Source: Botrytis cinerea B05.10
Taxonomy: Eukaryota > Ascomycota > Leotiomycetes > Helotiales > Sclerotiniaceae
Assembly (NCBI RefSeq): GCF_000143535.2
Contig: NC_037319.1
Location: 186,001-250,000 of the forward strand
DNA: 64,000 nucleotides
Direction: 5' to 3'
The notes beneath the pieces were generated by a model, which saw only the letters and a program-made list of their open reading frames with translations, ran no database searches and was not told the DNA's origin. This document shows positions 36,015-47,859 of this stretch, in pieces. How positions within the stretch are numbered: the first letter of the stretch is position 1; each line of letters opens with the position of its first letter. A program made the position numbers and the translations under genes.

Positions 36015-36960
36015 ATGTATGAACTCCCACATAATTTTCAACCAACATTGGCAGCCATCTTTTCAACAATTTAAAGCTTGCTGCGAGTCGGATTTAGCGT
36101 TGCTACCGCCTGATTTCATCGCGTTGAATACCCAAAGATCCAGCTTACTTTTCGATCATCTTTGAACTAGGCCTTTGTGCCAGAGCAATATACTATTGCT
36201 TGCTTATCTTTTGATTTTTTGATGGGGTGTTTGTTTTTTGGCAAAGATCTTCATACATATTACATTTTAGACTAATTGTCTGTTTGCTTTTTGCGTTTGC
36301 AGTTGCTTTAGCGTGGGGGTTTTTTTTGGTTGATGCAATACAATGGGACGCGTATATATCATTTAGACTTTGATATTGGCGAATGATGGAAGATCGGGTG
36401 TTTGATGGAATGGATCAGTTATTCCAAAGGATGGCGTATCGGGAATGATATGATCACGGTCATGGACTTATGGGAATGGGATTGATGAATGAAGATCGAG
36501 GCATGGTAATATCGCGGGTATGATGCGATGGGTGGGGTGTTTTGAAATGGTGGGAGAAGATGGAATGAATATAAGGATCGAGTCTTGTCGTAAGGTTAGA
36601 TTAGATATCATAGCTTCACTACAATGAAAGTTTGAAGATTCAAAGATTATGTTATATGTCTTACGCTTTTGCATTCTGATTGGGTGATGAGATACAAATG
36701 CAAGTGTATCAAGGCTCGTGTGTTATCGATATACCAATGCCTCATCTACGATAGTTGTCGGCTCTTCCAAGCGGCAGCCTAGTTCCTACCGACTATTGAA
36801 TGCTTAATTCTAGTAGAGCCGAATGGTCAATGCGATGTAGTCAAAGCTTGGCGTCTATCCTATTCTCGAGATCAATTCTAGAATGATCTGAGAAATGAGG
36901 TGGGGAGATTCCGCTCTAGGACGGTGCGTGCGCTTGGACTTGGATTTTGGAATGTGCTTG

Positions 36961-37003
36961 GACGTGGATGTGGATGTCGATGTCGATGTGGATGTGGATG
37001 TGG
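36961..37003. repeat. (GATGTG)n hexamer repeat
   Basis: Tandem GATGTG/GATGTC units, immediately followed by G runs (37004-37080) with several stretches of five or more G. Confidence 0.85.
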
Positions 37004-37489
37004 AGGGGGGGTGGGGGAGTTGGAGTTTTGGGAGGTTTGGGAGGGGAGGAGGAAGGGGGAAGGGGAAAGGGGAAACGGGAAACGGGAAACGGGGAAAGGC
37101 GGAGTTGATGTTTGAGGTTTGGGTGGAGGAGTTCGGGATTTGTTTGGGCTTGGTTGGTCTTGCTTGATTCGTTTGGATTGGTGATGGGTGTTTGGTGTTT
37201 GTCTGGGTGGGCTGGTGTTTAGAGGGGGAGAATGTGTAGAGAGCGGAGCGGAAAGGAGGGGAAAGGAAAGGGAAGGAAAGGGAATGATGCTTGAGAGGAT
37301 ATCTGAGAATAGAAGGTTGGAGATGGGATGGGGGAATGAAAAGAGTGAGTGGAAGTGGAAGTGGAGGGAGGGAGGGAGGGATATAGACTTCGATATCGCG
37401 AGCTAGGGATTTGAAATATGCGGGCGGAGAGTAGATAGATGGACATGGTTGGACTTTGATTTGGAAGTTGAACTTGAGCTTGAGGATGA

Positions 37490-37514
37490 GGGTGAGGGTG
37501 AGGGTGAGGGTGAG
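37490..37514 (+). repeat. (GGGTGA)4, G-quadruplex pattern
   Basis: Four GGG runs spaced by TGA, meeting the G3-N1-7 four-run rule on the forward strand. Confidence 0.85.
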
Positions 37515-37850
37515 ATTTACAATCTTGGGATCCGGGGTTGGAAAGATGGGGGTTGCGCGGCCGAGGGAGTTGGGGAGTTTGTTTGGGTGCTTGGGGGTGG
37601 TTAGATGGGAGAGGAGAGGGGCGGGAGATGTGTGTTTGATGATGATGCTTGAGAAGGCGTGGAGGAATTGAGTGGGTACTAGGTAAATTTATAACAGGAG
37701 CAGAAAAGGTTGTTCTTCTTTTCTTCTTCGGATTTGTTCGATGTGTCATGCGAGAAGGGGGGATTGTAGGTTTTAGGTTGAGTAATGAGAAATGGTATTT
37801 GGTGTTCTTTGAGAAAATCCCTAGTATCTAATTATGGTAGAATGAATAGA

Positions 37851-37885
37851 ATAGGATAGGATAGGATAGGATAGGATAGGATGGG
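37851..37885. repeat. (ATAGG)n minisatellite
   Basis: About seven tandem pentamers GGATA/ATAGG, degrading into GGATG variants downstream. Confidence 0.85.
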
Positions 37886-38227
37886 ATAGGATGAGATGGG
37901 ATCAGATCGTGGCGGTGAGTATCAGAACTTCGGATTTATGTTTGTGACTACAGATTTTGGGGCTCAGGGGAAGAGGTGTTTGAGGTTATCCGAGAACGTG
38001 GCTAGTCAGTAAATTTGAGGGAATGGGGTTGTCTTAGGTGTGGTGTATAGATGGCTATGTGATGCATGAGTCAAGACTAGCAATGAATGTTTAAAAATTC
38101 ATTGAAAATTGCAGACACTTATAAATATTGATGATATGGATACTGAATTATAATATCTTGAAATCTTTCGTTGTTGGTGCGTTATAAGATGGACCGCACC
38201 TCTTTCTCTCTCCCATTTCTACTTCTT

Positions 38228-38557
38228 CTATTTGTTAGCTACAAATAAACGCCTGTTAAACTCCTTGGCTATCCTTAATTTAACATCAATGTAATTCGCT
38301 TGCTGTCCCTCCCCCCTAGCCTGGTATGTTACCCGAAAGTCATTCGTTAAATCTGGGCCATCTTTCAGAGTATATTCGAAGCTTTTTGTTCTCTGTCCAC
38401 CTCTTCTCAAGAAAGTCTGATAAATCTGGATACTCATAATCTCGAAACTGCAGATGAGAATCAGGATCATGGAAAGCAATAGAAGCACAAAGCTCACTCG
38501 TTCCACTCTCATATCTCCTTCAATTCCCCCCCAAATCGCGTGATGGTCCCACCCCAT
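38228..38557 (-). CDS. weak candidate one-pass membrane protein, 109 aa
   Basis: Open frame starting 45 nt downstream of the ARL3 stop on the same strand. It has a hydrophobic segment of about 20 residues (VLLLLSMILILICSF) after a short N-terminus. No family is recognised. It may be part of the ARL3 3' UTR or a chance frame. Confidence 0.18.
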   Translation of the reverse strand: MGWDHHAIWGGIEGDMRVERVSFVLLLLSMILILICSFEIMSIQIYQTFLRRGGQRTKSFEYTLKDGPDLTNDFRVTYQARGEGQQANYIDVKLRIAKEFNRRLFVANK

Positions 38558-38602
38558 ATTGACCCTTGGATCTCCAGATATTCATTCCTCTACCCTCTTC
38601 AA

Positions 38603-39520
38603 CTACCGCATAACAGGTGGCCTCCCCTCCCTATTCCAAACAACTCTACTTCTCACCCACTCTACCGCCTCCCTTACCCCCGTTCCACCCAAAGCACTAA
38701 TCGGTAAAACCCTACTGTCTCTAATTGCACCGCCTCCCTCTCCCTCAAAAACCCTCTTCACTAAACCCTCTTTAATCCTCACAACTTCCACGCAATCCTC
38801 CCTGTCCTGTTTATTCGCTAAAACCAGTACCGGAACTCCTTCCGTCTCCACACTTTTCAGCACATCTTCTAATACCAATTTACACTCCTCCAATCTCCCT
38901 ACATCTTGATCCCCAGTATCAGAGTCCAGATCAGCGAGATCACCAGACCCAATGTCGGTACTATCGATTATGAAGACAATGGCGTGACAACTAGTATAGT
39001 AAGATTGCCATAGTTTTCGAAGAGAATGTTGTCCTCCTATATCCCAAATCTTCAGATACATATCTGGAAGGTCGATGGTGGAGACATTTTGACCGACGGT
39101 GGGTACTGTTTTCAGCTGTGAGGGATCGGCGGGAGCGGGGTTGTGCGGGGAATATAGAGATTTGATTTGGGTGTGGAGAGTAGTCTTGCCAGCATTGTCA
39201 AGGCCGAGGAGGAGAACGGAGTATTCTGTGGTATGTTAGTCTACGAAAGCGGAGAGATAGAATTAGATGTCGTTGTAATGATAGAAGAAACCCATAGAAT
39301 CTATTAAATAGAGCAGGACAGGAAGATTTGTGCGATTCATATTTGTTATGAACTGAGGCCTGGCTTTCAACGAAATCCACCATTGAACACCTAAGCTCGC
39401 ATTGGGACACGAGTAAGTGTTGAGTTATAGAAAATTGAAAACATATAAGCAATTGAAAGATTGAAACTGACCCTCTTTACTAGTGGCATATCGATACAAT
39501 CCCTTTGCTAAATGATACAT
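38603..39520 (-). CDS. arl3: ARL3/ARFRP1-type Arf-like GTPase
   Basis: Small GTPase of the Arf family, 223 residues from two exons (39520-39472 and 39225-38603). The 246-nt intron has donor GTCAGT and a CTAAC branch point close to the CACAG acceptor. The start MYHLAKGLYRY replaces the usual Gly-2 myristoylation site, as in yeast Arl3 and animal ARFRP1, whose N-terminal residue is acetylated for trans-Golgi targeting. Nucleotide-binding motifs are present: GLDNAGKT (24-31), WDIGGQ (77-82), NKQD (154-157) and an SAL motif near 187. Known orthologues recruit Arl1 and golgins to the trans-Golgi. Between IIDSTD and RLEECK there is an acidic insert of roughly 15 residues (SGDLADLDSDTG) that family members I know lack. 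It is head to head with the membrane-protein gene at 40176. Confidence 0.92.
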
Positions 39521-40175
39521 CTTGTCAATGTCGACTGCAGGACCTGTAGATACCAATCCACCACAATTTCAGAATTCTTATAAGCTTCGCGGCGCGTCTA
39601 TGAAGGGAGACCAGTTGAGAATTCGGTAAAGTTATAGCATCCTCTGATCATCTAAAGACAGGCAGAATTTGAGGTCGCCAGCAGAGTGTCCAAGGGATTG
39701 TGGAAGAAGTACTGTCAAGTAGGGACGCAGGGCGTTGTCGAGAAGATTGTGCGGAGTTTGTAAATAGATGTGGCTATTGAGTGAGTTTTGGGCTGAGATG
39801 CTATTATACTTATTTAGCATCGGGCTCATAAAGAAGAACGAGAAGCTTTGCAGATGGAATTGAGCAGTACAGATTAATTGCAAGACATCCTATTCTCAAG
39901 AAGAAATGTCTTGCGGCGAAGTTCAGCGAAGCCTTGACACAAGGCTGAACAAAGCTGGAAATGGTTAGGCCAAGCTTGCATGACGCGGAAACTAATGGAC
40001 CCTTCCCACCCGTTCTAGTGCTCTCACGTGTCAAAGCCAAACAACAACATCAATATCTGAGAATCACATCCAACTTCTTCAGTTGATATTTTTATGATTT
40101 ATGGATTTGGTTTCGTCTGCATTGATATCCAATATTGTTCCGTATTGATCTGATTTGAGAAACGTGTGTGTAGAA
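39521..40175. other. bidirectional promoter region
   Basis: 655 bp between the start codons of ARL3 (-) and the polytopic membrane-protein gene (+). I see a CACGTG core (about 40025-40030, in TCTCACGTGTC), which is an E-box or CACGTG-type bHLH/bZIP site. No other signal is convincing. Confidence 0.5.
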
Positions 40176-41962
40176 ATGGCGCCGATCGAAATCGATCAGG
40201 ATCCAAGGTATTACTATGTTCAAGCTCATGTTCCCATGTTTCGTTGCATCAAATCATCAGACTGTTTGACAACCTATCAACGGGAATACTAATATACACG
40301 TACAGTCTCCTTCCAGCTTCACAGCTAGGAGGACATATACTCTTGACGTCGTGTTTGACAGCTCTTGTCTCTCGCACCATTTATCGTTCATATCTGGCAC
40401 TCCCGCCTTCATCAGCCACAAGACATCGTCAACCGTTAAGACGTAATCATGTTAGGATATTCATCAGTTTGGCTTTCTTGGGTCTGATTACTGCTGGGTG
40501 GTTTGGTGTCAGTGGGGCTAGTTTGAGCTATAGAGTTTGGGCTATCGAGAGGGGCGTTGAGCTGCCTGATAGGTCTGTTGTTGCAAATCTTCCAGAGAAA
40601 GTGAACTACATGGCATGATATATACTCATGATAAGTACAGTCTTTTCGGCGATAGAGGTGCCTTTCGATTGGGCCAACATCCAGGTCGATTCGAAATCAT
40701 CAGATGGCTTAACGACACACCTTTCTACCGTGATAACCTTGAGATAGTCGCCGAAAATACAAGATACTTTTGGTGGGGTCAGCAAGCTAATTTTGCTATG
40801 AATTCGTTCAGTACCTATGTAGCTATCGAAGGACGCCGAAGGAATATCTCTAATTTGTGGGCATTCATTCTTCTGGGACAGCTTGTTAATGTATCATTTG
40901 CTCAAAATCTGTGGTTCGTGGCTATTCTATTGACTCCAGTTCCATTGCCAGAGAACGTGGACGTCTTGACTGATACGAGGAGAGTTTTTGGGAGTGTGCA
41001 CAAGTGAGTTCTTTTTCCCCTGTAATTGGGACATGTTTTGATGCTCATAATCTAGATTATGGTTTGAGAAGATAGTTCCACAACGATCTCACAATTGGCT
41101 ACCAAGCTCTGGTTTCTACATTGCCTCACTTATATTTGGGTATGGTGCCTTGTTCTTGACACCTTTTGCAGCAAATACATCTTCATTTGGGACAGTAGCA
41201 CTCTTATCGGTCTCACTTCCATTCGCACCACTGTTACTTCCATACATCATACCTGAGCATTGGGGAACCACGTACGACCACCCACATGAAGCTCATTCTT
41301 CATACACGAAAATATTTCGCAGTATCTCCATTATATCCTCGATTCTTCATGTTAGAACCACAGGATTGGCTTTACTCTACAACACACCAGAGAATCACTA
41401 TTACCGTCACAGTCTACTTCATCCGCTCGAAAAAGTCTATCGATCAAACACAAATCGTGCATTCACAGCTGTAGAAAGAGTCTTCGGTGCTATATCGGAC
41501 CACCCTGCTGTAGCATCTGTTGGATATGATGTTATTCTTTCCGGGTTAAGTCTTGGGACATGGGCTGCTGTGAGAGGATTGGATGGTATTGAGATTTTAC
41601 GAGTGGTTATCCCTTGGATGAAGAAAGTAAAGGCAGGAGTAAAGGTTAAGGAGGAAGTGGAGGGTATTTCTAAATTGTGAGTCTTCACGTCTAGTCTTTT
41701 TGAATCGTTTGATGGCTGATCAATTCACAGAAGCGACACGCCATCTCCAATTCGTCGCCGAGGCCGTCCCAGGAAATCCAACAGATCTTCACAGGATGCC
41801 GCATATGTCCCAACGGCTACTGCTACTACAAGTCTAGCTGAAGGTGATTATGATGAAGATGAGGATTGGGAAATTGCAGCTCTTACATGGGGTGTATTGT
41901 CCTCTACAGGTCTAGGTGTTGGCAGCGCCGGAGTTTATGGTGCGGAGATGACAGCTAGGTGA
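40176..41962 (+). CDS. polytopic membrane protein with AT-hook tail, 504 aa
   Basis: Five exons all keep frame: 40176-40207, 40306-40572, 40641-41003, 41056-41676, 41731-41962. The start ATG has a good context (GAAATGG). Hydrophobic segments recur along the chain: near residues 15-32, 55-75, 160-195, 220-240, 245-270 and two in the tail region. The long middle part carries conserved-looking stretches (GDRGAFRLGQHPGRFEI, NTRYFWWGQQANFA, WLPSSGFYIASL). It resembles an unnamed family of fungal integral membrane proteins; I cannot assign a function. After the main domain, residues 436-444 read RRRGRPRKS, a textbook AT-hook core (RGRP flanked by basic residues). An acidic stretch (DYDEDEDWE) and a last hydrophobic Gly/Ala-rich segment follow. 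Confidence 0.8.
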
Positions 41963-43109
41963 GAGGCTGGTGGAACTGAGGAGGAAGGGGGAGGATATTT
42001 TGAATGATGAATGAAGCGAGATGAAGGGTTGGACTGATAATGAGATAAATGCAAAGGGAGTTATGGTTGGATTGTCTATTGGTAAATTGGCGTAAGACAT
42101 GCTCACACGGCTCAACGGTAAGTAACATTATTGGGTCTAACTACTATTGCTAGAAGAAGCTTTGGAGGTGACAATCATGACTTTACCGCTATGGTATTCA
42201 CATCTCACAAGCAATTACATGGTGCTTACACTATCGGCGGGAAGTACAAAGCTCCCTCAATCTACGTGTTGTGTTGTGAAAGATTCGTGCAGTCAGCCAT
42301 ACAAGTCATTAGCCTAGCCTCATTAACGCACTTTCCACTTCCTAATTTCAGATTTACCTACCAAACTCAAAACAATTTGGCTTATTAGTAGAAAACATCA
42401 ATATTCGGATGAGGGAATATTGACAGGTACCTGGGACGTGCAACAAAGCTTGAGAGCTGGACTGTGCAATACCTGAGGTCTAATATATGTGCTGATAATG
42501 GTTTCTGCCTTTTCGATCATCACTTGGAATCACTTGCATGTTTTGTGTACGTGTCTTAAGTGCGAACCTCCAATTTGAGTCAGAATCATTGCGTAGGCTG
42601 GATCAATTTAGTATTATTGATATACCCACCACTCAAGCTGAGATGCTTTAGTTTTGGTATTGGTCAAGACAGGTATGCCATTCCAAGGTCGACAACCCGC
42701 CCCACAATATATCCTCACTTCACTTCCAACAACAATATTCACTATCGTCGCCTCACCACCTTTCCCAAACATCCCATCAAAATACTCAAAATATCGCCCA
42801 AAAGTACCAAAACTCAGCACAATCACCACAAGAAGTCCTAAAGATGGATAGAAAAAATAAACAAAAAAACGCCGGCCGCCACAATCCGCGAAAGGTCTCT
42901 CTCTATCTGGGATCGTCTTGAACCTAGTATGAAGCAACTTGTGCAATCTTGAACCTCTACCGCTGTGCTAGGCGCACACGCTGGGCCGAGAGTTTTGTTG
43001 TAAATTGGATTTATATAGTAGAGGCCAGAGGCGAGGGGGACTTATAGTACTATAACCAACCAAAGGGTGACTGAAATACAGAGATCGTGTATAGGTAGGT
43101 AGTTGCATG
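41963..43109. other. intergenic, no gene recognised
   Basis: 3' flank of the membrane-protein gene and of the tentative Cys-rich gene. Short frames (42131-42388, 42614-42946) show no domain. Confidence 0.5.
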
Positions 43110-44098
43110 TCACGAATAATTGTTTGTGACGGTCCATAGGGATTTCAAACTCTGAACTATCTTTGACAATTGAAATAAGCCTCTAATGGTATTTACTGCT
43201 CCTCTTACAGACAATTCAGTGTTCGATTTATTATGATGATAACTGAAAGATACTCCACGGGAAGGAAATACTACTTCATCCACTGAGCTTTTCAATATTG
43301 GACCTGAAATGAACCAGCACAACGCTGTGCCAAACAATGTAAATTGTGACTCAGTCCTACATTGTTCAGTCTGCGTATTGAAAGAAAAGCAATGATATTC
43401 TTCCCGCAGCCTTGTTCGCATGAGATACGTCTCAATGTGATATGCAAGCCTACTGGCAATGCGATCTAACAGCTTTCGTATATATCACTTACTCCTCGTA
43501 TTACTTTTCGTGACTTTGAAGCATTGGTACGAAGTGAGTCGATATGAGTGACCTTTGAAAACTTCCCCTTCGGGATCAAAGCCATAGGGTTTCCAATCTT
43601 CGGCAGGTGTGATACGATCACTGCCATCTAACATCCGGGAGTTGGGGAGAAACTCATAGGTAGTATCAGATAAACTCACTCGCAAGGGCAGCTCCTAATA
43701 GCACTTCTTGAGGACCTATTGACGAGTTTATTGCTATCGAGGGTGGCCGACAATGCAGAGTCTTAGTTTACCGCTGCTGGATGTTGGCTCGGTGAATATT
43801 GGAGTTGAGACATACATTCCCGCAAAACAGAGTCGTCGGTTTCTCCAGACAAAACGAACACGATCCACAGAGCAGTCCTTGGGAACTTGTCCACTGGTTC
43901 TTCATATACCTACCGGTATCCCCTGGCGCACGAACATCCTGCCGACTCTGTCTGCATTTCCTGGTGCAGATTCCACAGCAACGGTCCAGCATTCGCCCGA
44001 CGGTAGATCGATTGCACTCCGAGCATCCGAATCTCTCATTCTCTGGTTTGTGATCCTTGAACGTCGTTCCAGGCCAAGGGATGAGCGGGTCAAGTGCC
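43110..44098 (-). CDS. tentative multi-exon Cys-rich protein
   Basis: Three stretches on the minus strand read like protein and can be partly joined. The first (about 44098-43816) has two clusters of cysteines, FGCSECN...CCGIC...C and LLCGSCSFC...LFCGN, like a zinc ribbon. A GTATGT donor follows at 43815, and an ATTAG acceptor at 43695 joins in frame to ELPLRVSLSDTTYEFLP. That exon runs to a GTAAGT at 43492 or to the stop at 43485. A further open frame, 43421-43110 (MRTRLREEYHCFSF...), probably belongs to a last exon, but no splice of normal length connects it cleanly. The start is unclear: the first frame meets a stop upstream, and the only in-frame ATG is at 43992. It could be a real gene with an unseen first exon or a decayed one. 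No family is recognised. Confidence 0.35.
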
Positions 44099-44105
44099 GT
44101 TTCAT

Positions 44106-44732
44106 GTGATCATCTCCGCAGTCTTGGCAGCGGAGCGAGAAACTTCCCGCGAATCCTAATATCAGCCTTATCAGTATAGCAAATTGGAAGTATACAATTT
44201 CTTGAAGAGAGGCCCATCCACCCCTTTTATTTCACGTCCTTTCTCATGCGTCGGTATATGACTGAGGAGGTGAGACTGGTGAGTTCACAAACAAACAAAG
44301 AGGAGTGTGAGTGATAGCCCTGCATACAGGTGCAACATAGCATATCGCAAAACACCCCCCAAAAGGTATTTAGATAGGGTTGCAGTCCTATTCTTTGGCT
44401 CGGAATGTTTTACCAATTGTAGTTGACGTTCTATAGAGTTGCAATATTCACCTAAACACCATATAGATAGCCCGTACAATCAACTTGAAACGTATATCTG
44501 CGCTCCTGGGGTTCTGTCACAATATCCCTTGCCAGCCTCGGCACACGGAAGACAAAGTTCCGATCAGAACGATCGATTGAAGACTTCATGTGAAGGACAA
44601 CACAGTTAAACTGGAGTTCAAGTTCATCATCAATCTTTATATCTACATCTATCTATATCAATTCATCCTGCCTTTCTCTTCTTTGATTTATATACTTGAC
44701 AATCTCTGGCTTGGAATTTGAAATCTTCCACA
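44106..44732. other. promoter and leader of the fatty alcohol oxidase gene
   Basis: 627 bp upstream of the oxidase start, with a repeated ATCTAT stretch (about 44640-44665) and pyrimidine-rich DNA just before the ATG, as is common in fungal leaders. No gene seen. Confidence 0.45.
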
Positions 44733-47124
44733 ATGACCTCGAACATGGTTGATATCATTGCACCAATTGTTGCTCCATTGCCCGACCCTCCTGAAGGTCA
44801 ATACTTCACAGATCTGCAATGGACTACATTAATGGCAATCATGGATACTGTGGTCCCTTCAATACACAAATCTTCCGTCACAAATGATCCATTCAGTCAA
44901 CTCTCAATTCCCGATGAACAGTACAGTGATGCTGTAGCTCACATGCAAACAACAATCTCATCGCCACCGTCAACGGAAGCATTAGAAGCATACCTCAATG
45001 AAAAGCCGTCCGATATTCCAGCCTTTCAAGACATCCTCCTTCGCACTTTAACCATTTATGCTCGCGAAGATGCTCGGAAAGTCCTTGGTTTCATTCTCAC
45101 CACTCTCAATACTCGCCTTGGCTCATTGATGCTCACAGGCTACGCCTCACCCCTCCAATCTCATCCAATCAATATCCGTGAATCAATCCTCACAAACTGG
45201 CGCAATTCGTACTTCTTTCCCCTCCGTGCCATTGCCAAAACAATGTCTGTATTGGGTAAACACATTTGGTTGAAAACATCACCGAATTTCGATCGAGTCA
45301 CGGGTTTTGCCAAAGTTCCCGATCACTATAAACCAGGCCCCCATTACGAGTATGAGTTTCTTCAATTTTCAGCAGGCGAGGAACCCTGGATCATGGAAAC
45401 CGATGTTGTGATTGTGGGAAGTGGGTGCGGAGGTGCGGTTTGTGCGAAGAATCTAGCGGAAAATGGACATAAGGTTGTAGTGGTGGAGAAATCCTATTAT
45501 TATCCTCCTTCACAATTACCAATGTCCGAAGCAACTTCGGGTATTCACCTGTTCGAAAATGGAGGGGTAATTATGAATGATGATTCCAGCATGTCGATTG
45601 TGGCGGGAAGTAATTGGGGAGGTGGAGGGACTATTAATTGGAGCGCAAGTTTACAAACCCAAGATTATGTGAGGAAAGAATGGGCTGAGGATAGAGGATT
45701 GAAGTTTTTCGGTTCAACGGATTTTCAAGAATGTTTGGATAGAGTTTGTGAGAGAATGGGCGTTAGTGCGGAACATGTAAGACAAAATCATGGGAACCAG
45801 GTGTTATTGGAGGGTTCGAGAAAATTGGGATTTAATGCGAAGCCTGTTCCGCAAAATACTGGAGGAAATGAACATTATTGTGGTCATTGTTCAAATGGAT
45901 GTGGATCTTCACAAAAACAGGGGCCAGTCGTGTCCTGGCTACCAGATGCTGCAAAGGCTGGTGCGGAGTTTATTGAAGGCTTCAAGGTTGATCATGTTAT
46001 TTTTGACGAGTCGGATGAGAAAAAGGCAGTCGGGGTAAAGGGAGTTTGGACTTCGAGGAACAACCAGGGTGGCATCGATGGTCCTTTGTCTGGCAAGACA
46101 GTTCGAGAAGTCATTGTCAAGGCAAAGAAAGTCATCATCTCAACTGGTACCCTTTGGACTCCTGTTATATTGAAGAATAGTGGTCTTACAGTAGGTTTTT
46201 GTTCCTTTTCTTCATACCAAGAGCCTACTAACGCAAATTAACAGAATCCACAAATTGGAAGGAACTTATATCTTCACCCTGTCAGTATGGTTGGCGCCGT
46301 TTTCCCCGAGGATGTGAAACCATGGGAAGGTATGTCGTTTTCATCTCCCAGATTCTTTTCTCTCGTACTTCCTGCTAACAAACCTTCCACCAGGTGGTAT
46401 CCTCACAAGTGTATGCACCTCTTTTGAGAACCTCGATTCACACGGCCACGGCGTCAAACTCGAAACGACCTGCATGATGCCATCCCTCTGTCTCCCCACT
46501 CTCAATTACCCAACCGGATTTGACTACAAATTCAAATCCCTCTTCTACCGCCACATGAATGTTTTCATCTCAATTGCTCGAGACCGCGACACTGGAATTG
46601 TATATCCTGATGTTAAAACTGGCCTTCCACGGATTTCGTACACTCCGAGTGATTTCGATAGAGGTCATATCTTGCAAGGTGTCGTTGCTTTAGCAAAAAT
46701 CTGCTACGTGAGTGGCGCAAGAGAAATACATATCACGACCCAGGGCGTTGAGCCCTTCATTCGTTCTCCATCTTCTCTTTCCGACAAGTCAAATGACTTT
46801 TCTTCCGATCCTGCCTTCCAAACTTGGCTCACAACACTCTCCACTATCAACACAAAGCCTCCAGCATCTCAATTTGCATCTGCCCATCAAATGGGTACTT
46901 CGCGCATGAGTACACGCCCGGAAAACGGAGTCGTAGATCCGAAAGGAAAGGTCTGGGGCGTGGAAAACTTGTATGTTAGTGATGCAAGTGTATTCCCAAG
47001 TGCGAGCGGAGTTAATCCAATGGTTACGAATATGGCTATTAGTGACTGGATTAGTAGGGGCATTAGTAAGGAATTAAACGGGGAAGTTGGTGAAGAGAGG
47101 GTTGAGGAAAGAGCGAGGCTGTAA
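44733..47124 (+). CDS. long-chain fatty alcohol oxidase (GMC family)
   Basis: FAD-dependent enzyme that oxidises long-chain alcohols to aldehydes in the omega-oxidation of fatty acids and alkanes, usually bound to ER or peroxisomal membranes. Three exons (44733-46190, 46245-46329, 46394-47124) give 757 residues, the usual size of yeast and plant FAO enzymes. The long N-terminal region (about 220 residues), with LTGYASPLQSHP typical of FAOs, precedes the FAD-binding GSGCGG at 229-234 (DVVIVGSGCGGAVCAKNLA). GSNWGGGGTINWSA is the GMC substrate-side motif, and HYCGHCSNGC is an FAO-type cysteine motif. The C-terminal GMC domain carries NLYVSDASVFPSASGVNPM with the expected Asn/His region (SAHQMGTSRM). 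The start ATG (ACAATGA context) follows a pyrimidine-rich leader. Confidence 0.93.
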
Positions 47125-47824
47125 ACATTGAACTTTGGGATCTGGTGATGGGATGTAATGCTATGATTGAAACCAGAATAGGCAATTTATTTTTAATGAC
47201 TCGGAATTGGGTATTTCGTTTTGGATTATGGAGTTATTTACACCCGCTTCTCTTCTTTATTTGATGGCTAGGGAATTTTATTATTGCAGCTTCTCAACAT
47301 TTGAATCTTTTGTTTCTGCGACGCGACATGCCATTCATCATGATATCCTCCCACTTTTAAATAAATTATAGAGCACTTCGATTCGCTCCCAGATCAACTC
47401 ATCTCCGTCATGTCTCTTGACAGCCTTGGAATCACTACCTTGTTATGATTATTCTCTTTCACTACAATATTCTTTTATCAGATGACTCTAAATCTCTAGA
47501 ACACACTGGTCTTTCATGAGAATCCTAATAACGGCAGTACCGGTATTTCTAGAACTTAGAAGGTCTAGCACAAATGAATCTCCGAGAAAGAAAAACGCAC
47601 TAACTTCCTTCCAACTTCCCTCACAGCCTTCCAGCTGCCTCTCTCCGAAATTCTAGAACTTCTAGAAAAACCATTCATCTTCTAGCCAATCTATTTTAGC
47701 GTCGCCATCAAAGAAATTCTCATATCAATCTTCTGCGGTTAAGATTTCATCACGGCACCGCGAACAATGTTAAGCCTCGACAACAATATTAAGGAGACGA
47801 GCTAAAATTACCGAGAAAATTAAG

Positions 47825-47859
<35 letters not shown>

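Larger units (their letters stand above)
35892..38602. other. intergenic with G-rich low-complexity block
   Basis: Convergent space between the FYVE gene and ARL3. It holds the FYVE 3' flank with a GA repeat, a strongly purine/G-biased forward strand from about 36890 to 37660 and an ATAGG minisatellite. Frames such as 36895-37167 (+) and 37219-37749 (-) are translations of these repeats (Val-Asp and Pro/His runs) and are not called. A weak one-pass membrane frame (38228-38557) is listed apart. Confidence 0.6.

Noticed and set aside
36895..37167. 90-codon plus-strand frame with Val-Asp repeats
   Set aside because: Produced by the GATGTG repeat; low complexity and no domain.
37490..37514. Interstitial telomere
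   Set aside because: The unit is GGGTGA, not the TTAGGG used by most filamentous ascomycetes, and only four copies are present.
37219..37749. 176-codon minus-strand frame with His-Pro runs
   Set aside because: The translation is that of the G-rich repeats on the other strand (alternating His-Pro, Pro/Ser-rich); no conserved feature.
44002..44105. C2H2-like pattern CQDC...H...H on the minus strand near 44120
   Set aside because: Spacing is off for a classical finger, and the frame differs from the better-supported Cys-rich frame; probably chance.
47825..47850. Poly-T as tail of a retroposed element
   Set aside because: No reverse-transcriptase, promoter box or target-site duplication could be seen around it.
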